28,883 nucleotides of DNA from Acidobacteriota bacterium (lineage in GTDB: Bacteria > Acidobacteriota > Vicinamibacteria > Vicinamibacterales > Vicinamibacteraceae), in NCBI GenBank assembly GCA_023429845.1, contig JAEZCY010000198.1, positions 1 through 28,883 on the forward strand, read 5' to 3'. The notes beneath the pieces were generated by a model. The model had not been told where the DNA came from and did no database searches. It was given only the letters and a program-made list of their open reading frames with translations. Of the stretch, positions 1 through 7,447 are shown piece by piece. The position numbers were made by a program, and so were the translations under genes. Positions within the stretch are counted from its first letter, which is position 1. The number at the start of each line of letters is the position of its first letter.

Positions 1-8
1 GTGCAGGC

Positions 9-33
9 GGACCGCTGGGACAGCGGTCCCTAC
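9..33 (-). repeat. REP-like hairpin, family B copy 1
   Basis: Read on the minus strand this is GTAG followed by a perfect 9-bp stem (GGACCGCTG with CAGCGGTCC) around a 3-base loop. The same 25 bases recur at 20621-20645. The bases just outside the hairpin (GCAGGC) match the end of the 16-bp tandem unit that flanks the second copy, so the window probably opens in the tail of another composite repeat. It lies downstream of the first TonB-dependent receptor. GTAG at the 5' foot of a hairpin is the known signature of REP sequences recognised by RAYT proteins; membership of that class is inferred. Confidence 0.75.
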
Positions 34-85
34 CTCACGTGCGGGGAGGGAAGTGCGTGAGGTGAGGGAAATGCGGGTGGGACGG

Positions 86-124
86 AAATAAAAAACGCCC
101 GGGCGCCTCTCGGCGGCCCGGGCG
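86..124 (-). terminator. Rho-independent terminator of TonB-dependent receptor 1
   Basis: Read on the minus strand, CGCCCGGG (124-117) pairs with CCCGGGCG (103-96), enclosing a small GC-rich inner stem, and a run of about six T follows. It starts about 30 bases after the receptor stop codon. The CCCGGGC core is shared with the terminators of the other two receptors. Confidence 0.85.
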
Positions 125-155
125 ACAGTCACCCCACGAGGGGAGACGTCAGACG

Positions 156-3100
156 TTAGAACGCGAAGCGGGCACCGAGCTGGATGCGTCGCGGCGTACG
201 CCAGCCGGCGTACGAACGAATGCGCATGAAGTTCGGGTCGGTGAGCCCCGTGACCGGGTTGCCCCACTGCGTGTGGTTCAGCACGTTGCTGGACTCGGCA
301 CGGAGCTCCACGCGGTACCGGCCGATGGGGATGGCGCGGAACAGCGAGAAGTCGAGGTTCCAGTTCGACGGTCCGCGGAACGCGTTGCGGCCCGAGTTGC
401 CCCACGCGTTGCCGGGCTGGCTGAACTGGGTGGGGTCGTACCACTGCTCGTTGGGACCGGCTTCGCCGAAGCCGCCCTTGAGCTCGCCCGTCACGTTGGC
501 CGTCTGGGTACCGGCGACCTGCTGGAGCAGGCCGTTGTCGCCACCGACCGTGAACGGCGTGCCCGACATCCACGAGGCGATGCCGTTGATCTGCCAGTTC
601 TTGATGACCTGGGCCAGCACGTTGCTGGACTCACGGCCCCACGGCAGTTCGTACACGAAGCCCATCTGGAGCATGTGCGGACGGTCGTAGCCGGCGCGCG
701 CGTAGTTGCGGTGCAGCTGCGACGGCTGGTTCCAGCTCAAGCCCACCCACCCGTCGTCGTCGGCCTCGTTGAGGGCCTTCGAGTACGTGTACGCGCCCTT
801 GAGGAGCAGCCCGTTCTTGAACGGGCGGTTCAGCGCCATCTGCAGCGAGTGGTAGCGGGCCTTGGTGCGCGCGCCCCACAGGTTGATACCGGCGGTACCG
901 GCCTGGGCGAAGTACTGACGGTTGGCGTTGCCGCCCGAGTCCGCGTAGTTCAGGTTGAGGTCGGCATAGCCGTTGTTGGTTGCGGTGCCGACGTACCCGG
1001 CGCTGAGCGACAGGTCGCCCGGCAGGCGGCGTTCGATGAACGCGTTCCACGAGTCGATCGTGCCGCGCTGGACGTTGCCGACTTCCGGCGTCCGCATGTC
1101 CACGCCGCGGGGCAGCGGGGTCGAACCGGTCGAGAGGTCCGGGTTCGGTGCGGGCGGGATGCCCTGCGCGAGCGTGCCGTAGGGAACGAACCCGTTCACG
1201 CCGGCGCCCGTGTAGGCGATGGTCAGCGGGTAGAAGCCGCGCAGGGGGCGCGACCACGGCATCGGGTTGAACGTACGGCCGAAGCCGGCCCGGACCACCG
1301 TGTCGTCGTTGACGCGATAGGCGAAGCCGAGACGCGGCGCGAACAGGCTCTTCTGTGCCTTGTACCCGAGATCGGTCGCGTCGTCCGCGAAACGGACGTT
1401 GAACGTCGTGAGGTCGAGCTGCTCGAAGCTGCGATCGTCACGGCGCATGAGCGGGTAGTACTCCCAGCGGATGCCGGCGTTGACGGTGAGCTTGTCGCTG
1501 ACCTGCCAGCGGTCGTTGATGTACAGCCCGTACTGGGTCTCGTTGGTGGTCATCTCTTCGAACTGGACGCTCTTGCCGAAGCCGCTGACCTGTCCGAGGA
1601 GGAACGTCCCATAGGTGTTGCCGGCGATGCCGCTGTACCCCGGGACTCCGGTGATGCCGCCGCCGAAGTCGAAGTTGCCGCGCGGGTTGTTGATCTCGGG
1701 CTGCCAGTGATCGAGCCCGAGCTTCACGTAGTCGAAGCCGCTGCGGATTTCGTGCTTGCCCGCGACCTTGGTGATGTTGGTCGAGAGCGTGTAGTTGAAC
1801 TCGTGGCGCGTCACAGGAGTCCAGCCGGCATTGTTGCCGAGCGCGGACATGCCCGTGTTGAACTGCGGGAACCCCGAGTAGAACGACAGGTCGCTCGACC
1901 CAGGGCCCGAGACGCCGGCGCTGTTGGTGCCGGGAATCCCGAACTGATCGAGGCCGTAGTTGATGCCGTAGTCAGGACCCTGCGAGGCGTGGTCCATGAC
2001 GTTGGACCCGAACGTCGCGTCCCAGATCAACGTTGGCGTCAGCGTGTACGTCTGTCCGATGCTCCACAGATCGACGCGCGTGTCGCCGCCGCCGGCCTTA
2101 TCGAACGGCAGGTAGAACAGGTCCTGCACCGAGGCGTCCATCATCGAGTACTTGCCCCAGATCTGGTTTGCCGAGGTGCGGTTCCAGTTGACCTTCACGT
2201 CCACGTTGTCACGCGCCGCTTCGGGGAACTCGGTGCGCTCGTAGTTGTTCTGCGTGCCGTTGTTGGTGCCCGGCACGTTGGGCATCGGGTAGGTCGCCTG
2301 GATCGCCGCAGCAATCGGGCTGATGCGGTTGGCCGGAATCACGGCCCCGGGGAACTCCGAACGGCCCGCCCCGGTGAGGGGATCGCCCGTCGCCGGGTCA
2401 TACAGCTTGAAGTTGGGGCTCACCGCGAGGTACTCGCTCAAGTCGCCCGTCCGCATCTTCGCGGTCGGCACCGTCAGCGTCGTGATGCGGCTGTTCTTCT
2501 CGAGGTTGCGTTCCCAGCCGGCGAAGTAGAACAGACGGTTCCGCTTGATCGGACCACCGACGGTGCCACCGAGGATCTGGACGCTCGAGTTCGGGTTGTC
2601 GGCCGCCGAGAAGAAGTTCTGGCGCGCATTCCACTCGTCCTGGTTGCGGAAGTAGAACGCCGACCCGCGGATCTCGTTGGTGCCCGACTTGGTGGCTACC
2701 GACACCGCGGCGCCGCCCGTCATGCCCTGCGACGCATCGAAGCTGTTGGTCGAGATGTTGACCGTCTCGATCGTCTCCACCGGGGCAATGTAGCCGGCGT
2801 GGTGGGGCAGCCACACGTTGATCGAGGCCGCGCCGTCGATGCGCGTGACGTTGTTGTTGCGGTTCGTGCCGTTGACGTTGGTCGAGAGCGCGCGGCCCGG
2901 CGTATCGGTCTGCGCGTTCTGGAACACCGTCGGCGTGGCGCCGGGCACCAGGTTCATCAGACCCTGGTAGTTCCGGTACTGGTTCAGCGGCAGGTTCACC
3001 ACTTCGGCGGGCTTCAGGTTGACGCTCACGTCAGCCTTGTCGGTCTTCAGCAGCGCCGCTTCGGTCGTGACCGTCACCGACTCGGTGAGCGCGCCCACTT

Positions 3101-3446
3101 CGAGGCGGGCCACGATGCGCACGACGTCGTTCTGGCTCACCGGCACGCCCGTCTGGACGTACTCCTTGAAGCCCTGCAGTGACGCCTTCACCGTGTAGGT
3201 TCCGGGCTGCAGGTTGCGGAAGGCGTAGTTGCCACCCGCATCGGACACGCCGTTGACCTCGAGCCCCGTGCCCTGGTTGGTCACCGTGACCGTGGCGCCG
3301 GGAATCGCCGCGCCGGAATCATCGACGACCGTGCCGCCGATGGTGCCGTACAAGGCTTGCGCCACGGCATTGGAGGGCAGCAGCGCCATTGCTGCGGCCA
3401 AGGCCAAACCGAGGCCTTTTCCGAGAAGGGATCGAACAGGGGTCAC
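156..3446 (-). CDS. TonB-dependent receptor, Oar-like, with carboxypeptidase-regulatory N-terminal domain (array copy 1)
   Basis: This 1,096-residue protein is an outer-membrane active transporter of the Oar/CarboxypepD_reg-TonB family, which takes up large ligands such as oligosaccharides or peptides with TonB/ExbBD energy; the ligand cannot be read from sequence. A signal peptide covers residues 1-29 (cut after AVA). A carboxypeptidase-regulatory beta-sandwich (GGTVVDDSGAAIPGATVTVT) spans about 33-115, a TonB-box-like stretch (ESVTVT) follows near 125, then a plug domain and a long beta-barrel ending in the usual terminal phenylalanine (ARFAF). The start is GTG at 3446 with GGAGG five bases upstream; an in-frame TGA just before it fixes the start. 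It is the downstream-most of three tandem paralogues and has its own terminator, so it is probably monocistronic. Confidence 0.93.
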   Translation of the reverse strand: MTPVRSLLGKGLGLALAAAMALLPSNAVAQALYGTIGGTVVDDSGAAIPGATVTVTNQGTGLEVNGVSDAGGNYAFRNLQPGTYTVKASLQGFKEYVQTGVPVSQNDVVRIVARLEVGALTESVTVTTEAALLKTDKADVSVNLKPAEVVNLPLNQYRNYQGLMNLVPGATPTVFQNAQTDTPGRALSTNVNGTNRNNNVTRIDGAASINVWLPHHAGYIAPVETIETVNISTNSFDASQGMTGGAAVSVATKSGTNEIRGSAFYFRNQDEWNARQNFFSAADNPNSSVQILGGTVGGPIKRNRLFYFAGWERNLEKNSRITTLTVPTAKMRTGDLSEYLAVSPNFKLYDPATGDPLTGAGRSEFPGAVIPANRISPIAAAIQATYPMPNVPGTNNGTQNNYERTEFPEAARDNVDVKVNWNRTSANQIWGKYSMMDASVQDLFYLPFDKAGGGDTRVDLWSIGQTYTLTPTLIWDATFGSNVMDHASQGPDYGINYGLDQFGIPGTNSAGVSGPGSSDLSFYSGFPQFNTGMSALGNNAGWTPVTRHEFNYTLSTNITKVAGKHEIRSGFDYVKLGLDHWQPEINNPRGNFDFGGGITGVPGYSGIAGNTYGTFLLGQVSGFGKSVQFEEMTTNETQYGLYINDRWQVSDKLTVNAGIRWEYYPLMRRDDRSFEQLDLTTFNVRFADDATDLGYKAQKSLFAPRLGFAYRVNDDTVVRAGFGRTFNPMPWSRPLRGFYPLTIAYTGAGVNGFVPYGTLAQGIPPAPNPDLSTGSTPLPRGVDMRTPEVGNVQRGTIDSWNAFIERRLPGDLSLSAGYVGTATNNGYADLNLNYADSGGNANRQYFAQAGTAGINLWGARTKARYHSLQMALNRPFKNGLLLKGAYTYSKALNEADDDGWVGLSWNQPSQLHRNYARAGYDRPHMLQMGFVYELPWGRESSNVLAQVIKNWQINGIASWMSGTPFTVGGDNGLLQQVAGTQTANVTGELKGGFGEAGPNEQWYDPTQFSQPGNAWGNSGRNAFRGPSNWNLDFSLFRAIPIGRYRVELRAESSNVLNHTQWGNPVTGLTDPNFMRIRSYAGWRTPRRIQLGARFAF

Positions 3447-3478
3447 TCACACCTCCGAATATTGGGTTGAACAGACAG

Positions 3479-3498
3479 CGTTGCAGAGGTGTGCAACG
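3479..3498 (-). promoter_or_regulatory. Leader hairpin upstream of receptor 1
   Basis: CGTTGCA (3479-3485) and TGCAACG (3492-3498) form a perfect 7-bp inverted repeat with a 6-base centre, 33-52 bases before the start codon. It could be an RNA hairpin in the leader or an operator. The right arm is the part conserved in all three receptor leaders; the left arm is not, so the complete hairpin is specific to copy 1. Confidence 0.45.
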
Positions 3499-3581
3499 TC
3501 CGGGCCAGAGATCGGCACTCCGCAGCCCCGGACGGGCTTGAACGCTAACCGCTCTTGTCTCTAGCGTTTGCGCCCCCAATG

Positions 3582-3605
3582 CGACTAATGCAAATGCATC
3601 AGTCG
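3582..3605. promoter_or_regulatory. 24-bp operator-like palindrome upstream of receptor 1
   Basis: CGACTAATGCA (3582-3592) and TGCATCAGTCG (3595-3605) flank a central AA. The arms match perfectly in 10 of 11 positions, with the only mismatch at the sixth base. Such symmetry over two helical turns fits binding of a dimeric regulator, about 140-160 bp upstream of the start codon. Neither of the other two receptors has this sequence. The regulator is unknown. Confidence 0.55.
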
Positions 3606-3631
3606 GTCAGCCGTGATCACACTTCTCGGCC

Positions 3632-3661
3632 GATCTCCGGAAGATTGGACCGGCGATCTCC
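3632..3661. promoter_or_regulatory. Conserved 30-bp upstream element, receptor 1 copy
   Basis: It matches 7289-7318 upstream of receptor 2 at 24 of 30 positions without gaps, and both lie 186-192 bp before their start codons. It contains GATCTCC twice, 23 bp apart, and an ACCGG core. A shared regulator site or upstream promoter element is the simplest reading. It could also be an unselected remnant of the duplication, although the surrounding sequence has diverged more. Confidence 0.45.
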
Positions 3662-3732
3662 GACTTTTTGGAGTGAACGAGCGTCCGCACCAGTTCGCCC
3701 CACGTCGAGGCGAATCCGCACCGCCGGCCGCC

Positions 3733-3765
3733 ACAAGAAGCCCGGGCCGCCGTTGGAGGCCCGGG
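3733..3765 (-). terminator. Probable terminator of TonB-dependent receptor 2
   Basis: Read on the minus strand, CCCGGGCC (3765-3758) pairs with GGCCCGGG (3748-3741), and a pyrimidine-rich CTTCTTGT tail follows. The stem is as strong as that of the other two receptors, but the T tract is interrupted, so termination may be weaker. It sits about 40 bases after the receptor 2 stop. Confidence 0.7.
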
Positions 3766-3803
3766 TCGGGAGTAGTCGGTGACGTTCGCTCGTCTTTGGG
3801 GCG

Positions 3804-6800
3804 TCAGAACGCGAAGCGCAAGCCGAGCTGCACACGCCGCGGGGTCCGCCAGCCCGCGTACGAGCGAATGCGCATGAAGTTGGGGTCGGTCAGGCCCGTG
3901 ACGGGGTTGCCCCACTGCGTGTGGTTCAACACATTCGTCGATTCGGCGCGCAATTCCACGCGATAGCGCCCCACCGGGATGGCGCGGAACAGCGAGAAGT
4001 CGAGGTTCCAGTTCGAGGGCCCACGGAATGCGTTGCGTCCCGAGTTGCCCCACGCGTTGCCCGGCTGGCTGAACTGGGTCGGGTCGTACCACGGCTCGTT
4101 CGGGCCGGCATCGCCGAAGCCGCCCTTCAGTTCGCCCGTGACGTTGGCCGTCTGCTGACCGCCCTGCTGCTGCAGCAGACCGTTGTCGCCGCCGACCGTG
4201 AACGGCTGGCCCGACATCCAGGAAGCGATGCCGTTGATCTGCCAGTGCTTGACGATGTAGGCGAGGGCGCTCGTGTCTTCACGCAGCCATGGCAGTTCGT
4301 AGACGAAGCCCATCTGGAGCATGTGCGGCCGGACGTAGCCGGCGCGCGCATAGTTGCGGTGCATCTGCGATGGCTGGTTCCACATCAAGCCAGCCCACCC
4401 GTCATCGTCTGCTTCGTTGAGCGCCTTCGAGAACGTGTAGGCGCCCTTGAGGAGCAGGCCGTTCTTGAACGGACGGTTCAAGGCCATCTGCAGGGCGTGA
4501 TAGCGGGCCTTGGTACGGGCGCCCCAGAGCAGGATCTCCGCGGTGCCCGCCTGCTCGAAGAACTGCCGGTTCGTGTTGCCGCCGCTCTCGGCGTAGTTCA
4601 GGTTGATGTCGGCGTAGCCGTTGTTCGTGGCGGTGCCGACGTAGCCGACGCTGAGCGACAGATCTCCCGGCAGCCGGCGTTCGGCGAAGACGTTCCAGGA
4701 GTCGATGGTGCCGCGCTCGACGTTGCCGACCTCGGGGGTGCGCATGTCGACGCCGGGCGGCAATGGCAGGCTCCCTGTCGAGATGTCGGTGGCGGGTGCG
4801 GGCGGGATGCCCTGCGCCAGGGTGCCGTACGGGATGAACCCGTTCGGGCCGGCGTCGCTGTAGCCAATCGACAGAGGATAGAAGCCGCGCAGCGGACGCG
4901 ACCAGGGCATCGGGTTGAAGGTGCGGCCATAACCGGCGCGAAGGACGGTGGCGTCGTTGACGCGGTAGGCCACCCCGACGCGCGGCGCGAACAGGCTCTT
5001 CTGGGCCTTGTATCCGAGATCGGTCGCCTTGTCGGCAAACCGGACGGTGAAGGTCGCGAGATCCAGTTGCTCGAAGCTGCGGTCGTCTCGACGCATGAGC
5101 GGGTAGTACTCCCAGCGGATGCCGGCGTTGACGGTGAGCTTGTCGTTCACCTGCCAGCGGTCGTTGATGTACAGCCCGTACTGGTTCTCGTTGGTGGTCA
5201 TCTCCTCGAACTGGACGCTCTTGCCGAAGCTGCCGACCTGGCCGAGGAGGAAGGCGGCGTAGTCGTTGAAGCCGGCCACGCTCGCGTAGCCGGGGATGCC
5301 GGTGATGCCGCCGGAGAAGCTGAACTGCCCGCGCGGGTTGTTCACCTCGGGCTGCCAGTGGTCCAGCCCGAGCTTGACGAAGTCGAATCCGGAACGGATC
5401 TCGTGCCGCCCGGCGACCTTGGTGACGTTGGTCGACAGCGTGTAGTTGAACTCGTGTCGCTTGACCGGCGTCCATCCCGCGTCGTTGCCGAGTGCGGCCA
5501 GTCCCGTGTTGAACTGCGGGAAGCCGGAATAGAGGGCCGAGTCGGCCGAACCCGGGCCGATGGTGCCCGCCGAGTTCGTACCGGGGATGCCGAACTGATC
5601 GAGCCCGTAATTGGTGCCGAAGTCGGGCCCCTGCGAGGCATGGTCCATCGTGTTGGAGCCGAACGTCGCATCCCAGATGAGGGTCGGGGTGATGGTGTAG
5701 GTCTGGCCGATGCTCCAGAGGTGCACGGTCGTGTCGCCGCCTCCGGGGTTCTCGAACGGCAGGTAGAACAGGTCCATCACGTTGGCGTCCATCATCGAGT
5801 ACTTGCCCCAGATCTGGTTGGCCGAGGTGCGGTTCCAGTTGATCTTGACGTCGACGTTGTCGCGCGTCGCCTCCGGGAACTCGGTTCGCTCGTAGTTGTT
5901 CTGCGTGCCGTTGTTCGTGCCCGGGACGTTGGGCAGCGGGTAGGTGTTCTGGATCGCCTGCGCAATCGGGTCGAGGCGGCTGGCGGGGATCACGGCACCC
6001 GCGAACTCGCCGCGCCCGGCGCCCGTCGCCGGATCGCCCGTCAACGGGTCGAACAGCCGGAAGTCCGGGTTGAAGGCGAGCACCTCGCTCAGGTCACCCT
6101 GTCGCATCCGGGTGGTGGGTACCGTCAGCGTCGTGATGCGGCTGTTCTTCTCGAGGTTGCGTTCCCAGCCGCCGAAGTAGAACAGGCGGTTCTTGGCGAT
6201 GGGCCCGCCGATGGTGCCGCCGAGAATCTGCACGCTCGAGTTCGGGTTGTCGTCGGCCGAGAAGAAGTTCTGCCTTGCGTTCCACTCGTCCTGGTTGCGG
6301 AAGTAGAACGCCGAGCCGCGGATCTCGTTGGTGCCCGACTTGGTGGCCACCGACACGGCGGCGCCGCCGGGCATGCCCTGCGACGCGTCGAAGCTGTTGG
6401 GCGAGATGTTGACCGTTTCGATGGTCTCCACCGGTGCGATGTAGCCCGCATGGTGGGGTAGCCACACGTTGATGGACGCCGCGCCGTCAATCCGCGTCAC
6501 GTTGTTGTTGCGGTTCGTGCCGTTGACGTTGGTGGTGAGCGCGCGTCCAGGTGTGTCGGTCTGCGCGTTCTGGAACTCCGTGGGCGTGGCGCCGGGCACC
6601 AGGTTCATCAGGCCCTGATAGTTGCGGTACTGGTTGAGCGGCAGGTTCACCACTTCAGCTGGCTTCAGGTTGACGCTCACGTCAGCCTTGTCCGTCTTCA
6701 GCAGCGCTCCTTCCGTCGTCACGGTTACCGACTCGGTGAGTGCGCCGACCTCGAGTCGCGCCTCGATGCGCACGACGTCGTTCTGGTTCACCGGAATGCC

Positions 6801-7097
6801 GGTCTGGACGTACTCCTTGAAGCCCTGCAGGGAGGCCTTGAGCGTATAGGTGCCTGGCTGGAGGTTGCGGATCGCGTAGGCACCGTTCTCGTCGCTCACG
6901 GCGATGACCTCGAGACCGGTGCCCTGATTGGTGACGGTGACCGTGGCGCCCGGAATGGCGGCGCCGGACGCATCGAGCACGGTTCCGCCGACCGTGCCAT
7001 ACAACGCCTGGGCGGCGAGGGGCGCCGGGAGTAGCGTGAGTGCCGCGGCCAGCACCACGCCGGCGAGTCGTGCGAGAGCGGATCGAGAACGCATCAT
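3804..7097 (-). CDS. TonB-dependent receptor, Oar-like, with carboxypeptidase-regulatory N-terminal domain (array copy 2)
   Basis: The protein is 1,097 residues and closely similar to copy 1 throughout. It has a signal peptide at 1-29, the carboxypeptidase-regulatory domain at about 33-115, ESVTVT near 125, plug, barrel and a C-terminal phenylalanine. The reading frame stays open upstream to about 8021, but that stretch runs antisense-frame through the end of copy 3. The real start is ATG at 7097, with GGAGG five bases upstream exactly as in the sister genes; the signal peptide follows directly. An adjoining in-frame GTG at 7100 is less well spaced. Compared with both sisters it has two Thr-to-Pro changes in the plug (NISPNSFDASQGMPGG). 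It has its own terminator and upstream element, so it is probably monocistronic. Confidence 0.92.
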   Translation of the reverse strand: MMRSRSALARLAGVVLAAALTLLPAPLAAQALYGTVGGTVLDASGAAIPGATVTVTNQGTGLEVIAVSDENGAYAIRNLQPGTYTLKASLQGFKEYVQTGIPVNQNDVVRIEARLEVGALTESVTVTTEGALLKTDKADVSVNLKPAEVVNLPLNQYRNYQGLMNLVPGATPTEFQNAQTDTPGRALTTNVNGTNRNNNVTRIDGAASINVWLPHHAGYIAPVETIETVNISPNSFDASQGMPGGAAVSVATKSGTNEIRGSAFYFRNQDEWNARQNFFSADDNPNSSVQILGGTIGGPIAKNRLFYFGGWERNLEKNSRITTLTVPTTRMRQGDLSEVLAFNPDFRLFDPLTGDPATGAGRGEFAGAVIPASRLDPIAQAIQNTYPLPNVPGTNNGTQNNYERTEFPEATRDNVDVKINWNRTSANQIWGKYSMMDANVMDLFYLPFENPGGGDTTVHLWSIGQTYTITPTLIWDATFGSNTMDHASQGPDFGTNYGLDQFGIPGTNSAGTIGPGSADSALYSGFPQFNTGLAALGNDAGWTPVKRHEFNYTLSTNVTKVAGRHEIRSGFDFVKLGLDHWQPEVNNPRGQFSFSGGITGIPGYASVAGFNDYAAFLLGQVGSFGKSVQFEEMTTNENQYGLYINDRWQVNDKLTVNAGIRWEYYPLMRRDDRSFEQLDLATFTVRFADKATDLGYKAQKSLFAPRVGVAYRVNDATVLRAGYGRTFNPMPWSRPLRGFYPLSIGYSDAGPNGFIPYGTLAQGIPPAPATDISTGSLPLPPGVDMRTPEVGNVERGTIDSWNVFAERRLPGDLSLSVGYVGTATNNGYADINLNYAESGGNTNRQFFEQAGTAEILLWGARTKARYHALQMALNRPFKNGLLLKGAYTFSKALNEADDDGWAGLMWNQPSQMHRNYARAGYVRPHMLQMGFVYELPWLREDTSALAYIVKHWQINGIASWMSGQPFTVGGDNGLLQQQGGQQTANVTGELKGGFGDAGPNEPWYDPTQFSQPGNAWGNSGRNAFRGPSNWNLDFSLFRAIPVGRYRVELRAESTNVLNHTQWGNPVTGLTDPNFMRIRSYAGWRTPRRVQLGLRFAF

Positions 7098-7345
7098 CAC
7101 ACCCTCCGGATTCGGGTTGTCGAGAGCCTCCGGAAATGAACGAGGGAACGCCGCGCCATTGTGCAACCTGCGCGCCAATCCACAACGCGGGCCGGTCGCG
7201 CGCGCATTCGGACCTATGCTCCTCAGGCGCTGCGGGTTGCGGTCTGCATCACCGCAATGGGCGTCGCCGGCGTTGCTGCAAATCTGTGGATCTGCAGATG
7301 CTTGAACCGGTGATCTCCAGAAACTTGAAGCACTAGGTGCGGAAC
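7098..7345. other. Intergenic region upstream of receptor 2
   Basis: Together with the adjacent terminator of receptor 3 this is a 350-bp gap without a gene. It carries the Shine-Dalgarno GGAGG of receptor 2, a leader stretch GTGCAACCTGCGCGCCA (7161-7177) related to those of the other receptors, a 10-bp perfect palindrome ATCTGCAGAT (7290-7299) and the 30-bp shared element that contains it. No clear promoter hexamers were recognised. Confidence 0.65.
7289..7318. promoter_or_regulatory. Conserved 30-bp upstream element, receptor 2 copy
   Basis: This is the partner of 3632-3661 (24 of 30 identical, ungapped), at 192 bp before the receptor 2 start. The left half here forms a perfect palindrome, ATCTGCAGAT; in copy 1 the corresponding half is ATCT, five bases, AGAT. 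The right half, ACCGG then one base then GATCTCC, is the best-conserved part. Confidence 0.45.
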
Positions 7346-7381
7346 AAAAAAAGCCCGGGCTGCCGTGTGGCAGCCCGGGCT
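7346..7381 (-). terminator. Rho-independent terminator of TonB-dependent receptor 3
   Basis: Read on the minus strand, AGCCCGGGCTGCC (7381-7369) pairs perfectly over 13 bp with GGCAGCCCGGGCT (7364-7352) around a 4-base loop, followed by about seven T. It is the strongest of the three receptor terminators and should largely isolate receptor 2 from read-through. Confidence 0.92.
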
Positions 7382-7447
7382 GGGTATGGCCCGAATGGGT
7401 CAACCCTGGCGGATGGGGCCCGCGCTCCGAGCGGGCCGTCCAACCGT

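Larger units (their letters stand above)
3447..3803. other. 357-bp intergenic region upstream of receptor 1
   Basis: No gene is visible here. Reading away from the receptor 1 start it holds the leader with a 20-bp hairpin (3479-3498); a 7-bp inverted pair AACGCTA (3541-3547) with TAGCGTT (3562-3568); a 24-bp palindrome (3582-3605); a 30-bp element shared with receptor 2 (3632-3661); and the terminator of receptor 2 (3733-3765). The segment GTGCAACGTCCGGGCCAG at 3491-3508 has relatives upstream of both other receptors, so part of the leader was duplicated with the genes. I could not pick a convincing -35/-10 pair. Confidence 0.7.

Noticed and set aside
273..3182. 969-codon plus-strand open frame opposite receptor 1, with similar long frames opposite receptor 2 (3921-6461) and receptor 3 (7337-10801, 1,154 codons)
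   Set aside because: They are antisense shadows produced by GC-rich codon use of the receptors. Their translations are dominated by Arg, Val, Ala and Asp with no domain, signal or ribosome site, and they are alike only because the receptors are alike.
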